Shown: piece by piece, positions 1-14,100 of the stretch
Numbering within the stretch: the stretch's first letter is position 1
How the letters are laid out: every line of letters starts with the position of its first letter
Assembly (NCBI RefSeq): GCF_001680005.1
Contig: NC_033562.1
Location: 1,612,001 to 1,676,000 of the forward strand
Length of the DNA stretch: 64,000 nucleotides
Reading direction: 5' to 3'
Source: Plasmodium coatneyi
Taxonomy: Eukaryota; Apicomplexa; Aconoidasida; Haemosporida; Plasmodiidae
Translations under genes and position numbers: made by a program
Notes under the pieces: generated by a model
Told to the model about the DNA's origin: nothing
The model's input: the letters and a program-made list of their open reading frames with translations, nothing else
Database searches by the model: none

Positions 1-962
1 AATTCCTATGGTATTACGACTGCGCGAAAAGTAGGAATATTATGCATACATGCATACACGCATGTATATATATTTATGCATATATATTTTTTTCTGTTTA
101 CGGGCGTCGGCCATGTCTGATATAAAACAAGCATGGCGTATGTATTTCATTGTAAAACGTTGCACCCCTGAGAACTCTAGTTTTGCTGCACCAAATGGGA
201 GGCAGGGGTTCATATTATAAAAAAGGAATCACCCTGTAGGCTTGTACAAAATTTTAAATAAGAAAAAAACAAACTCTCAAAATTAAATAGCGCCTTGGCG
301 ATTAATGAATAAATATGACTATGCGGAAATTATTTAATATTTAAAAAAAAAAAATAAATAAATAAAAACGAAATAAGGTAAGGTAAGATAACTAATATAC
401 AGCAACCCTATAGGCCACCGGATTATATATTAATAAAACATTGTATATATATAAACACATAAAAACAACTAAACACACATATATAATTTTGTGTGAGAAA
501 CAAATGATTCTAGTAAAGCTGTATCTATAGGGAAAATGCTACTCTAAAGATTAAAAAAAAAAAAAAAAAAAAACATATTCTCCAGGCAGTCACTTATAAA
601 AATAAATGTAATTTTAGGAAAATATGCAATAATGTTAGAAAAATATAATGCAACACATTGTCATTTTATTTATCATTGACAAAGGAAAGAGTAAAGAGGA
701 TGATATAAAAAACTTATTAACTAAGTGCATACCATTTTTTCCTTTTTTTTTCACTTTTCCATAAGATAGACATTTCTAGGTGTGCTACACTCGAGTGCAA
801 ATATTTAAGTTCAATTATTCGTATGAGTAACCTGTTAGGATGGAGTGCTTTTCCCATTTTTGGGGGGTTGGGTGATAATATTATTAGCTATTATTGGCTA
901 CTAGTTGCTATTATTTACTACTTTCTGTTATCTTTAGGGTTACGTAAACTGTGAAGTATAGC
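1..962. other. AT-rich spacer, no gene seen
   Basis: The stretch contains TA-rich microsatellite near 60-90 and 440-485 and a poly(A) run near 553-573. No open frame of useful length or codon character is present. It is the 3' flank of the minus-strand exported-protein gene. Confidence 0.6.
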
Positions 963-2215
963 CTAATATTTACTCTTTGTAGGAGGATTTTGCTTAGAAA
1001 ACCGGGAAAAGAAAATTTTGATGTGACTTTTTACATAAGGAACTAAGAAGTAATAGAAATTACTAGCACGAAATTCTTCCAAAAGGTTTCTATTGTACCT
1101 ATATTCCATAATGAAGAATATTTTCATTCTGTTTATGAATCTTTTGATATGTCTAAGAACACGATATTTCAGTCGCAAAAGTTTGCTACTATATAAGCTT
1201 GATTTTCTCGACAAGTCCATGATTCGATGTATGCAATTCTCATCATTGAAATAAAGGGTGAAATATTCATTTGAAGGAGAATTCCTCCTTGACTTTGAAA
1301 ATTTCTCCCTCATGAGCCTCTCTTGTAATATAATTTTATTCATTTCCTCCAGCAGTACTCCTTCATCAGATAAATCAACCTCACTCATTTCATCGTCTAA
1401 GTCTTTATAACTAATAATGCTTGACTTGGTCGTTTCTGTTTTTTGTCCCGAATAGTGTGATTTTCCACTCTTCTCTTTAGTTATTAATAATACTGATTTA
1501 TAGTTAATAGTGGGATAATTGGTACAGCCATTTTCGTTCAACAATCTTAAGGTTTTGAAGCGTACGTTGTGCCTTGCATTGTCCAAGTTATTGCCTGGCG
1601 CAAACGAAGAACTCTGTAAGGGTTGCAAGACATGTGTGAAAATAGGAGCAGAAAAAAAGGAACGGAAAAAAAAAAAAAAAAAAATGAAAGACGTGTTTTT
1701 CTCTGTGTGCTACATGTAATAAATGCTAATTGAAATATGCACATATATATATAGGAATGATTATGTATATACACATATACATGTATATGTTATATATATA
1801 TATACTTACATATATATATGTACAATTACTCACATATATACATATACATATGTACGTATATATACACTTATATATGTGTGTATACATAAATGTATATATA
1901 TAGAGAAGAATGGGTGGCAGTTCGATAAGCAGAAGTTTTTCACCCTGCAATTTATAAACTTACGTGGCTGGAATGTTTCAATATGTGAAGGAAAAAAGCT
2001 AATATGATAATTTTCAAGATAAAAAGGAATGCATGAACTTTGATTTGACTTTTCCATTGTATTATACTTAATGTGGCAAATTCAACAGTACGGTTTTCAT
2101 CTGATTTGTCCCATTTTGCCTTGTCTATTGCTTTAATATTTCTTTCATTATGGTTTCCATTCTTCATTATCCATTTTTTTCCATAGCTGTCACGTGTTAT
2201 TTGAATATTCAACAC
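963..2215 (-). CDS. Plasmodium exported protein (PEXEL), two exons
   Basis: Two exons join in phase 0: exon 1 2215-1964 and exon 2 1613-963, with an intron from GTAAGT at 1963 to CTTACAG ending at 1614. Exon 1 encodes a charged N terminus and then a recessed hydrophobic stretch (AFLFILKIIILAFFLHIL), as is usual for exported proteins. About 27 residues into exon 2 lies RLLNE, a match to the RxLxE/Q/D export motif cleaved in the ER by plasmepsin V. The remaining ~190 residues are charged and AT-rich with no domain I recognise; the C terminus is very basic. The joined protein is about 300 aa. An alternative start is the in-frame ATG at 2167. Export into the host erythrocyte is inferred from the signal plus the PEXEL; the function is unknown. 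It is the first of a run of minus-strand genes. Confidence 0.75.
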
Positions 2216-4587
2216 TATTCACTTAAGATTATGGGTTTGAAGGATGTTAAAAAAAAAAAATAATAAAATGAAGAATACAACCTCTAAACAATATCCATAT
2301 CGGATATTATTAAGAAAAAAAAATTGACATGAAATTATTTATCACGCTTGAACGAGAACTGGCATAAGTTAGTCGATGTTAAACTCAAATGAAACAATTA
2401 TTTGATCAGTAGCATATTCCCATTTTTATTAATATATTGTTGTAAGTCCAAATGAAGCGATATAAAAGGAAGAGAATTTTGATGTAAGTAAAAGTGATAA
2501 ATGGGTACACAGGGACGAGCAAATTTTACCCGGAGTGTTGTTAGGTATTTGTAAAAATATGTACACAATTTTTGAGAACGGCGGTATTTTATGTATATTT
2601 ACGGAATGAATAAAGAAAAAAATTTAAGCAGTTAATCAAGCGTAATAATTATAAAAATATTTCCAACATATATCAATTAAATTGTCATATTTTCTCCTTT
2701 TCTTCCCAGAGTAAAAGTGCATATTACTCTGTTATAAATATTTCAACTGGCATCATATTTTTTGTAATTCACCGCGACAGAAAAAAAAAAACAAGGGAAG
2801 CATAAAACTAATAAAGGAGGAGGAGGATTTTTACCTCATTCTTGATATTACCATGGCGGTAAATATCCAAAAATGGAAAAAATATTCTTTCCCAAGAGAT
2901 AATTGTCCCTGTATACCATATTATAATTTGTATTGCTTTACGTGTACCGTAAACATATATATGCGGAGCGGATATTTTTTAATTCAAAAAATATCTTTTT
3001 CTTATGCTCTTTGCTTAATTGTAAAACAGAAGTTGGAGAAGTAGAATGTGTACGTCATTCTATTTTGGATTTTTTTTGAATAGTTCTTTTCATAAAATTT
3101 ATTTGTCAAAGAGACGGGGACGGGAGAATTTTTTTTTTTTTTCTTTTTTTTTTGCTCCACATGTAGAAAAAAGAATAATATATTCGTTGTAAAATAGAAC
3201 AGGGGAGCAAGCACATTGTTGAGGGAGGTTTCCAGGAATTGTTCAACATACTATTGAATGTGGAACGTGAAAGGGGAAGGGAATATAGCCCCCCTTGGGG
3301 GGGGTATATCTTGCGACACTTATTATTTCGTGCCTTCTCTACTATTTAAAGTTAGAAATTGTTTGCAGGAAAAAGTTTTGAGGGGGGCCGGCCACATATT
3401 CAACGTTTGAATAATTTTAAAAACAAGGAACAGTTTTTAAAAGCATAGAAAGTTTTTTTTTTTTTTATTAAACCGTGAGCATGTTTTACTTTGACCGAGT
3501 GTAGTCGTACATTTGAGAACATAACAATATACGCATATATATGTGTGTGACCTCTTCTTCATTTTACGAGGGTTTGTAGTAATTACTGTGTGTGTAGGGA
3601 AAAAATATGGTGCCAACTTATATCATTATTCAAGTAAAGGGGAATTGTATTTCACCGTGAGGGAAGTTTTAGTCTTTTATTTATTGGAACCTTTTGAAAT
3701 TTTTTACATGGAAAATCATGTAAGATGGAAATGACAAATTAGTAAGAATTTTTCTTTAGAATAATATGAATGAACAGAATAAGGCATTCGAGTTTTGGCC
3801 AGGTTGAAATGCTCTACTACTATCAAAGTAGATATGTTTAGGACCAATAAAAACAAATGTGCGCAATGCAATGTAAAAAAAAAAAAAGGGGGGATAATAC
3901 TGCAACTTTAAATTTGCATAACATCAGGATGACAAATACAAATAAATACTTAAGGACTAATGTGTAAAAATATTTTGTGAAAAAATTTTACACCAAGATG
4001 TTCTCTTGGCATGAATTTATCATATATATAGATAAAAAGGGACTGAATTTTAAAGAACTAGTAAAAAAACACCATTTTGGAGTAATAAGAAAAAAGGGGG
4101 CATATGTCGACAAATTTGTGGCTAAGAAGTGGACTGTACTTGTGTTTAAACTGCAGGAAGAAGGAAGGTTGTTAGGGTGGATTATGCCAGATTGCACACT
4201 GAACTGTGCTTGAATAATATCTAGATCGGCTCGTTGTCCTATTAATAATTACTATTTATATGCTCCTAAGTTGCCACATTAAATTCAAATTTGTGTTTTC
4301 TTTTTTTTTTTTTAAATAAGTGGTTAGAATTGGCTGTTTTAAGGTGTACACATGTGCATAAATATATGCAGGACCCCAATAGCAGGGGAAAGGGCAAAAT
4401 CAATGCGGGGAAACCTTCCCTTCCCTTTTGCTTCCCTTACAAATGTGATAATTTGTTCATTCTTTCAAACTCAAGTTTAACCATCGCGTTGCCAAATAAA
4501 ATATACCAAAAAAAAAGAAGGGAGAAAAAATTACAAACATGTGTCAACTATTTCGTGTTATTCGAAATATGTTAACTGACAATTTGC
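2216..4587. other. Intergenic, AT-rich, no supported gene
   Basis: The 2.4-kb spacer lies between the exported protein and the first Trp-rich antigen and is likely to hold the 5' region of one and the 3' region of the other. Short homopolymer runs occur near 3131-3150, 3453-3466 and 3876-3887. A 78-codon plus-strand frame (3977-4213) has no recognisable signal and is not called. Confidence 0.5.
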
Positions 4588-5607
4588 TCACTCATTTTTG
4601 AGAGGAACTAATTCTTTTATTTCATCTATTAAAGCAGTCCACTGCTGTTCCCTTATCCATTTGTACACATAAGAATCCACCCAATCGTAAAACAACGTCC
4701 GTTTCGTATTTTTCCACTGCTTCCATTTCGCCCAGTCCGAGTTTATATAAATGTTATCTTTAAACTCTGCCCATTCATGCCAATTGTTAAGTTCGTGCTG
4801 CGTTGTTTCTTTCCACTTGAGCCACTTCTCGTGATCTTTTGAATTTATCATTTTGGATGAATTTTTTGATTGCTTGAATTTCTTTTCCCATTTCGTCCAG
4901 TATTCATTTTCTTCACGCTTCCATTTACTGTTGAACCATTCTTGAATTTTTTCATTTTTCCATTCGGTCCATTCTTTTGAAACCCATCGATATAAATAGG
5001 ACTCTTTTGAAGCAATCCATTTTACCAAATCTTTTTGTATAAATGCTCTTCCTTCTGTTTTAATCCATGTTTTCCAAGTCACTTCATTCCAATATAAAGA
5101 TTCTTTTAAAACTTCCAATTTATATTCGTCATCTAAATTTTTCCCGAAATTTGTTGTCCATTTTTTTTTGATTTCTTCGAACCATGGTCCCCATTCTTCT
5201 TCATTCATTTTGAGCAGTTCATCCTTTTCTTCTTCTAAATTTTCATCGAATTCTTCCCATTCTTCTTCGAGTTTATCTTCCCACTTATTCCATTCATTTT
5301 GTCTCCATTGGTCTGATCTTGTTTCTGGTTGTTGTGCACTTTCTAATGCATTGGATAGGTAACTTATAGATTGGTCCAGAACCGCCCTAAAAGCCTACGT
5401 CGAAAATAGGTTTAAAGGAAAAAAATAAAATATGAAAGGGGGTTGTATATGAAGCAGAGATCAAGCTATTTAGAAGTGTCCACCCTATGCATATGTTCTT
5501 TTTCATCTCACTGCTGAGGCTTCATTTGAACAGAAAAATAGAGAAAGTAAAAATAAGGCAAGGATTAGTCTTGGAACGGCGGAGAAAGGTTTGAAGTATG
5601 ACAACAT
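4588..5607 (-). CDS. Tryptophan-rich antigen (Pv-fam-a / TRAg type)
   Basis: Exon 1 (5607-5512) encodes a signal peptide starting MLSYFKPFSAV and ending EASA before donor GTGAGA at 5511. Exon 2 (5394-4588) starts after TAG at 5395, giving AFRAVLDQS. Both borders are phase 0 and the intron is 117 bp. The protein is about 300 aa. After an acidic N-terminal region (EEEWEEFDENLEEEKDE) comes a roughly 200-residue domain with evenly spaced Trp in W-x(2)-W and W-x(4-6)-W patterns, for example KWLKWKETTQ and WAKWKQWKNTK, the signature of this family. Known members are merozoite or infected-cell proteins, several of which bind erythrocytes; a role here is inferred. The next gene upstream is a same-strand paralogue with the same exon plan. 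It appears intact. Confidence 0.9.
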
Positions 5608-7081
5608 AATGTGCTTCGTATTTTCTTTATGAAGGAGTTTTGAAAAGAAAAAAAAAAATGTTACATGTATAGGATGTATAACATTAAGTTCTTTTTTCAC
5701 TTTTATACTTTAGTAAAAACGAAATAGGCCAAAAAAGGAGAGGTTATAAAAGTAACCATCATATGAGTATAAAATAGAATCTTATGTACTTTTTTGCAAT
5801 TAGATTCTATATCTATATAAAAGTCGTGAACCATTTTCGTAACTTGGAATTTTTTTGTTAAGAACAGTAATTATGTAACTGCCTTTGCTAGGAGGAAGCT
5901 CACGTAAAATATTCATTACAAAAAATCACGATTCCATTATTTATTAAAAAAATGTTCTAAAATGCAAATTTATAACTAAAATAATATTCGAAAAAAAAAA
6001 AAAAAATTAAACATGCTTAACATTTATGACAACGGTGTTCAAAAAAAATAATACTGTACAGTGATTTAATCTAAATAAATTTTTTTAAAAAAGTTAGTCC
6101 GCTTACGCAAATTTTTTTTTTTTTTACGACTATTTAGCAATTTTGTTATATTTTAAACTGACACGTTGCTTTTATTTATATACGACGTTTTTATTCTACG
6201 TGGAGCCTTTTTCTAATCTTTATAATGTTTATATAAATTATATAGCCACTTGGTTTTAATTCATTGAACCGAAAAAAGTAAAATAAAACAAAATAAAGGA
6301 AAACGATGTCGTCATAATAAATCCTCCAATCAGTAATAAGCATTTTCAAATTAAATGAACAAAAGATTTCTTATGAAAATTGCGTTTGCTGACTTATGGC
6401 AACAAACGTGGTACACTTACACCATCATTCAAGTAGCCACTTAAATACAACTGAAAAAGAATGATACCAAAACGTTCGGATTGCACATATAAATAATTGC
6501 ATAAGTAATAAGCTTTAATTTTTGGATGTGTACACATGGTGGAGTGCAATTTTTAAGTGCACATGGTACAGCATATAATTAACAACAAATTTAGATAAAA
6601 CCTAATTAAAATCATGGACACATTTAAAAAAATAAAAAAAGGTCAAATGGTGAGCATAATTCGCGGGGAAGAAAAAAAAATATTTAAAATGCGAATACAG
6701 GCAATAAATGAAAATTTTAATAGATTATTTGGAATTCAGCTGAAAAATATATATCGTTCATTTTAAGATTGACCTTTAAATTCCTTGGGGGGGGGTTACG
6801 GAAATTGCTAATGCTCTTGCTATCAAAAAATTTCCATATTTTGTTTAAGGTGTGTTAGTTGCTCTATCAGGATTAATGTAATGGGTTCAAATGGTGCTGC
6901 CGCACAAATTGAAATATTTTCTTTTTCTGTAGCATTATCCTTTATTTTCATTCATTCTTACGAAATTTAAAGCACATTTTTGGGGGGGAACATATTACGA
7001 TTTTTCCATTGAAAATAATGCAAACGTTGTATTTTTAACTGGTGGGCATTTTTTTTTTTTTTTCTCTTTCTAATTTGAATT
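5608..7081. other. Spacer between the two Trp-rich antigens
   Basis: The sequence is AT-rich with poly(A) near 5992-6007, poly(T) near 6112-6125 and 7050-7063, and a short G run near 6787-6795. No coding frame is supported. It should contain the promoter of the 4588-5607 gene and the 3' UTR of the 7082-8047 gene. Confidence 0.55.
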
Positions 7082-8047
7082 TTAAAGTTGGTCATACAAT
7101 ATATCCTGTTTTTTTAAATTTAGCAAGTGGCTAAGAAAGGAGTCCATCCACTTCTGAAAGAAATTGTTCTTGTAGTATTCCCAATTTTTCCACTTATTGC
7201 GTTCTTCGCTTACTAAGAAATCTTCCTTTTTCTTAATCCAGTTGAGCAAGGAGTCCTGTTCATTAATGATTTGTGCATTCGAATTGAACCAGGGTTTTTT
7301 CTCAGACATAGCTAAAATTTTAGTGTATGGCATACGCTCCCAATTTTCTAAAATTCTACCTTCATGGTGTAACCAGTTACGTTTAAGCCACTGTTTAATT
7401 TTTTTGTTTTTCCATTTAAACCATTCTTTCATAATTAATTTATAGTAAAGTGTTTGATTTGAAGTGGTCCAGTTATCCCATTGGTCTTCTATAATACGTT
7501 TGCCATCATTGTTAATCCGTTCTTGCCACTCAGAGAAGGTCCACATTAAGGAATTTCTTAAAATGCCATAACTAAGCATTTCATTCATATTTTCATTAAA
7601 ATGGAGCCATATGTCTTCTATGGACTTGATAAATTTTATCATTTCCTTTTCTTTTTTTCCAAACCACTTGTTTTTTTCGCTTTCGAGGTAGTTGTTGAAT
7701 TCATTCCAGTCCATTTGCATTTCGTCCATCCATTCGCGCCATTCGTCCTTGACCCATTCTTCCACTTTTTCTGTCCCTTCCGATGTGTCGTTTAATGTAA
7801 CATGTGTGAGTCCTTCAATTTCTTTTGCTGATCCCTGGGAAGACGAATAAAATTAAGGGGAAAAGTATTTATATATGTTTTGTTTGGGTTGATATAATTT
7901 TCTTAAAAACAGCAGAACGCGACTCATTATGTGTACGTTGGTGCTATGTATTCGCCTTACATCGAGGAAATCCTTTAAATTGCCGACCGCCAGGGATAAA
8001 TCTAATAGAACGCTAAATATATACAGAATAATGAAAGCAACTTTCAT
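7082..8047 (-). CDS. Tryptophan-rich antigen (Pv-fam-a / TRAg type)
   Basis: Exon 1 (8047-7961) encodes the signal peptide MKVAFIILYIFSVLLDLSLA and nine more residues, ending at donor GTAAGG (7960). Exon 2 (7834-7082) starts after CCCAG and reads GSAKEIEGLTH. The intron is 126 bp and phase 0. The product is about 279 aa. Trp residues recur through exon 2 (EEWVKDEWREWMDEMQMDW, WFKWKNKKIKQW, NKWKNWEYYKN), which defines the family. It is a tandem paralogue of the 4588-5607 gene but clearly diverged, with a shorter linker between signal peptide and Trp-rich domain. It appears intact. Erythrocyte-interface function is inferred from the family only. Confidence 0.9.
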
Positions 8048-11000
8048 TTTTGGTGGCGTTAATTTTCACTTACTACTTACTATTATTGCTATATTTTTGC
8101 GAAAATAACCCTTCTAGATGTAGCGAAATGTGGGTGTTTTAATCACGGTTTATGGTTTGTGTATACTTTAAAAAAGAAAAAAAAGAGTCTTTTTCTGAGT
8201 TAAAGGGGTTTGGTGTAAGCGGTTGTACAGGGTGGTGAATAACAAGGTGTACATAAATTTACACAGGATGCAGGTTTTTATTTCATTTTGCAAAATAAAA
8301 AATATAACTTTCGTGTTTAAGTGAGCGTTAAATGGGTATCATAAAATGGCTGCAAAGTAGTTACAGTGTAGTTACAAAATTGCCATCAAATTTTTTTCTG
8401 CCGTCGTGGTAATTATGGCTATAGTATAAGTCAACTTAAAAGTTGATCAATTAAGAAAGAGGTAAACAAGTAAAAGACTGTTTTTTTTTCTCTTTTTAAC
8501 GCATTCTTTTACGGAGGAATGAACTCAGAACGTTCTTCGCAAAAACCAATTCTATGTTGCCTTTCACGTATGGGTATAAAAATTTTTACAACATTTAAAG
8601 CAAATATATATGTAACTTAGGAGGTTCACTACAGTGGAGGCCGCTTACCTTTTTCAAGCATTTTTTATTGATCTATTTGTGATTAATACAAATATGCAAT
8701 TAAATACCATTTTCATCATACGAAACCTTTTTTTTCGGAGTAAGGTTGCAGCCATTTTCTGTGTTAATGGCTAGAGGCGGGGGTTGCACACTATAGTAAA
8801 TAATAAGCTCTTCAATTGGATTGCCTGCGTACGCCCAAATAATTAAGTTTAATTTAAAGAAGAACATATATAAAAGATTTCAGAATTGATATACCTACCA
8901 TAATTTGGTCGCAGCAGTTGTTAAAAAGGTAAGAAAGTGTTGTATGTAAAGAGTTGTAACCCGTTGACAGAGGCACAAAATTTTTACATTTAAAATGTTT
9001 ATGTATATAAGTATATATATATACATATGTATATATTTTTTCCATTTTGGATTCTCTGTTTTTCTCTATTTTTTTAATATCGTAGAAGGTTCTTATGTGC
9101 TAACAGATGAAAAAAATTTTACCGTTTGGAAAGAGTTTTCTTTATCATCAGTTTGTTCTATACGAAATTGCGCAACGCATGTTTCATCAGCCATGCGCCC
9201 CCTTTTTTTCCTCATTTATTAAGACTTTCATATGTGCACTTATGTTTTTCTCTTGTTTAAGTTAACAATTATTTACTTTATTAATTTTTGCGCAGATTTT
9301 TTGTAGGATGATTCTTTTTTTTAAGAAAACAGAATGTTCAATCGCAGAAATGTACAGCAGAAAATGTATGGAGTTTTTGGTTAACATTGGATGATTATGT
9401 AATTTAGAAAAGTGTAACATTTTGATTATATGTTTCTCTCTTTTCATCTAAGCATGTTGCACCCTTGAATAGCATTATTAGTGAAAATGGGAACTATGAG
9501 AAGGGGAAAAACAATTAAATTTACGCTTGAATGTGAAGAATGATTGCCCAACACATTTTACCTTTATGCGTTTAGAATGATTCGAAAAAGATCATTTCTT
9601 TATAAAATCTCACTTCCGGTGAGTGAAAATGTGTGTAAATGGAAGTATGAAGGAGGTCCTTACATACATTGTCAAACGCTCAGTTAAAGGAAATACAGAG
9701 GGGACGCACCAAAAGCGGAGATAAATGTAGAAAAGTAGCAAATAAAAAGAATAACAATTAAGCGAAGAAAAAATATATATTACCCCATTAGAACAAAGCA
9801 TACAAAATAAGCAGTAAATCCCAAACCGCGCGAGATTTAGAAATAAGTCGTTTTTATTGCTGTCCTCTTAATAACTAGAGGAGTGAAATAAGTTTTTCAT
9901 TGAACGGTGTATAATGAATATGCCCATACCAATTGCTCAATTCTTAATGACCCCCTCTGGGTGTTCCATCAATCCCTGATTCTTTTTTTTTTTTTTTTTT
10001 TTTTTGTAAAATTTCAAAATTGTGTACATTGTTCTGCACCTTTTTTAAATTGGCAAAAGTATACATAAATATGGCATAATAAATATTGTAGGGGGGAAAT
10101 AAAATTATAGGGAGCTAAACAATTTATTAGACAGTTTACATTTCTTCACTTTTCTTCGAGGAAATTACATAACGTCATTCTGAGGCATGAGTACATATGA
10201 TATATATATTTATATATATGTTCGAATGTACTTTGCAATTCCAGGTAAAATTCATTTTATATGACATTTTCTGTTCCCGTAAATTTTGTGCAGTTTTATT
10301 TTTCCGGAATGCAAGATATTTTCGCACTACAGATAATTACTGCTACACTTATATTTCTTCGTGTAATTGTATCAAATGTACTTTTTTTCAGCATTTATAA
10401 GTAAAGTGGATAAGGTAAAGAGACTTTGAAGAACTGAAGTGCTTAGTTTAAGCAGGGTCAAATAATAGTACCAATAAATAACAATTTGTTACATATATCC
10501 GTGTCGGCCTTGGAATGCGGTCAACACAGGGTTTATAAACATTTCTATATTTCGAATTATGCGATTCATGCGAAGGCACTACTAAAAGAACAGACCTTTA
10601 TTCACATTTAGCAGGAGGAAAGCATAAATATGCTGAAAAGTGAAATATCTTTTGATGAAAGCATCCGTAGGACGACGCAAAATTATGAAGTATATTTAGG
10701 TACACACAAAGTGGTAATGCGGAATAATATTGTTTAAAGTGCACGGAAAAAAAAAAAGAAAAAGAAAAAATTCACTAAAAAAAAAAAAAAATCATAGTTC
10801 TGGAATTTAAGAAAATGTTACATTTGTGAATGTACGGCAATTTTACATATGTATGGACGTATATTTTATAGCCCCCGACATACCCCATTCTCAGGGCAAT
10901 AACTATTTTAATGCGTAGCGCGATAGTTATTTTTTCCCATAATTGGGAACACGCAAAACGCATATACGGGGAAAACAGCTAGCGTAAAACATCCATTATG

Positions 11001-11115
11001 GTTAATAACGCGTCAAGGTTTTCATTTCACAAAAAAATAAATGTATGCATATAGGACAAAATTTATAAAAATTGCGCATGGGTCCGTGTACGTGGGTTTG
11101 TACGCACCACCGAAG
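8048..11115. other. 3-kb intergenic region, no gene seen
   Basis: The region is AT-rich with poly(T) near 9983-10005 and A-rich tracts near 10746-10790. Only short random frames occur on either strand. It lies between the Trp-rich antigen start and the 3' end of the RBL gene. Confidence 0.5.
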
Positions 11116-14100
11116 CTAATCGTTGTCATTGAAAGAAACTTCAATGACTTCTTCCTTATCGTGCATAATATAGTCGCTGTTATCCAGAAATGCTTCATGA
11201 TCGGCGTGTTCATGATGCTCCTCTTCATCATCAGGATTTTGCTTACGGTTTAATAGGACAACTCCAGAAATGACAGACAAACCAATAATAACGCCTCCTG
11301 CCAGACGAGTTCTTCCATCTGCATTTTTTGCCCCTGAATGACCATCACTCTGTGAATCGTCTTGATGTGTGCTATCAGTTTCTTCTGATAACATTTGCGT
11401 CTCATACTTTGAGTCATTCGAAGGTGGGCGTATTGACTTAGATACTTCTTCTAATTCGGTTATCATGCCTTCAGCATAATTCTTTAGTTCGGTTATTTTA
11501 GAAATATGGCTACTTAGTTCATTGATGATTTTTACCGAATCGTTTACATACTGTTTTGCATTTTGGTTTGCACTTGTATTATTTGTGGATAGTGAGCTGA
11601 ATAAATCGTCCATTTCTTTTTTCGCGATATTTATTCTTTCTAGGTTACCAATAAATTTGGATAAATAAGATTTCACATCACCGTTGTTATTTGTAACATT
11701 TTGTATTGCCAATTTTATTTTTTCCATATTTGTCTGTTCCTTTAGTTTTTCCTTTTCACCATTTATTTGTGTATACATGTTCGTTACAAATTCTTCTACG
11801 TTATATAACGTTTTTACTTCATCAAATATGGATTTAATTTCATTAAAGTTGCTCTGAATTTGTAAAATTTTTTCCCTTTCTGGTAAATTTTGATTGAAGC
11901 GTTTTTTCAGGTCCTCGATTTTTTGCAGTACTTGAGAAACGTAATTTTCTGTATAGTTATTTTTACACAGTTCATTATTTTCGTCAACTTTTTTTATTAA
12001 TTTGATGTACAGCTCATCGGAGTTGCTAAGTTCCTCAGTAGTATTCCTTATGTCATTAATTGCCTGATTTAGTATATCGCCTCTAAATTTTTTTAAATTT
12101 GCATCTTCTTCGTATTCTTTTACACCGTTTTTCAGGCTGTTTCTTCTGTTTATTAAATGTGTAATTCGTTCTTTATGCGTTTCCACATTATTATGTTCTT
12201 GGCGATTAGTTTGTTCTAGCTTTTTCAACTCATCTATACTCGTTTTAATTTTATCGCTTAATTCATGAAACGTATTTACGGATGCTAATGTAAATGTGCT
12301 GTCCGTGTGTTCCAAATTATTAAGTTGTACATTTATCATGTCTTTAAGGCGGGTTACGCTACTCTTGTTATTTGTAATTCTCGATTTTTGGGTGTCTAGA
12401 ACTTTGCTGAATATTTTAGCCATATCGGTATATTTAGCAGCATTTGATTTCATTTCTTGAGATTTAATTAAAATGGAATTTTTGTAAATTTCGTTTACTG
12501 CGTTTTTTTTATCATGTAATGTATTGTAAAGCTTTTCTATTTCTTGTGCGCTGTTTTCTAACGTACTAAATTCAGTTTCTTCGTTAACTTGTGTGAGGGC
12601 ATTTTTTATATTGTTTATTATTGCTCTGGATTGTTGGACCGCTGCAGATAATTCTTCAGAAGATTTATTTGATTTTTCAAAATTACTCGCAGCGTGATCA
12701 GTTACCATTTTGTCGCTAAAATATTCATTTAATGTAAGAACGTCCTTCACTGTGGCTTTGTAATTATCTTCAACATATGTCAAATATTGACTAACATGTT
12801 TCTGCATATTATCGATTATTTCTTCTTCTGCATTTATTTTGCTTTTAACACTATCCCTGAAGGATGTGTACCTAGCTATTTCACATTTTCTTCCCCTATT
12901 TATTAATTTGTCCAAGGATGTACTTAGATTTGCAATATTTTGTTCTATGCTACCTATTTTGTTACGTACTGTTTCGATCTGATCACTTTTTCCTTGCAGA
13001 TTTTCAGTACTGGTTTCATTTGCCTTTAAAGCTCCAATTGCCTGTTCAACAGTTTTTAAGGATGTTTGTGAAGTGATAAAATCTTCTTTTATATTACTCA
13101 AATTTAAGTCAATATCTGCGTCTCCCTTTTCTTGATTAAAGGAATCACGTATATTTTTTAGTTTTATTTGCTCCGTTTTTTCTAAAAGTTTATCATAACT
13201 TTTTTCACTGCATGAATGTTTGTCTAATTCGGCAATTTTGTTAGAAATGCCCATTATTTTACCCGATATAGCATTTTCATTACTCTTTGAAATTTTTACA
13301 TTATTTTTTAATTCATTTATGAAATTCATTTTATCATGTAGTTGGTTTATTGTGGAGATTAAGTGTTTGTCTTGCGTTTGTTGTGCTTCTATTTCTTTTG
13401 CACATTTGTTTATATCCAAAGCGAGATGGTAAGCTTCCTGTATACTTTTCTGAACATCTAATTCGGTTGCGCTTTTCGAGATATTCCCTGTTTCTAAGGT
13501 TACTTTACCATCCGGTTGAAATTTTAATTCTACTGCTCCGTTTACGTGTGATTCGGTTAGAGGCAATTCTGGAATTATTTTAACATTCATAAAACTTGCA
13601 GAGGCAGCTATATGTTTTAACATTTCTTTTGCCATGTTTTTATGCGTAATGTGCATTAGTGTCTGCAATTCTGTATTCTTTTTTTGCGCCTGTTGTAATT
13701 TTTCTGATACATCGTGTTCATCATCTGCGCTTTTAATACCTTCAATTAGCTGTTTGATGTATTCATGTCCTTCATTAATTTTTAATTTTTCTTTTTTGAT
13801 TGATGTGCTTATTTTGTTTAAATTTTCTTTCATGTGATTTATAAATCTGATGGATTCCACTTTTTTAATATCTTTTATGTATTTGATTGCTTCTTCTTCG
13901 CTATTTATAAGTTTGGCATTTTCCTGTTGAGCTTCTCGTCTGAGTTGATTCGCTAAGGTATAATTTGCGCTTTCCTCTGATGCCTTTTTTAAATTTTCAT
14001 CAATTTTGTTCAGCGACTCGTAAAATTTTCTATGTATTTCTTTCATCTTCTGTTGGTAATTATCTATATTTTTATTAAAGTCGTATTTATTTAAATCTAG

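Noticed and set aside
3977..4213. 78-codon plus-strand frame with fairly normal composition
   Set aside because: No start context, signal, partner exon or family resemblance; the opposite strand is equally open.
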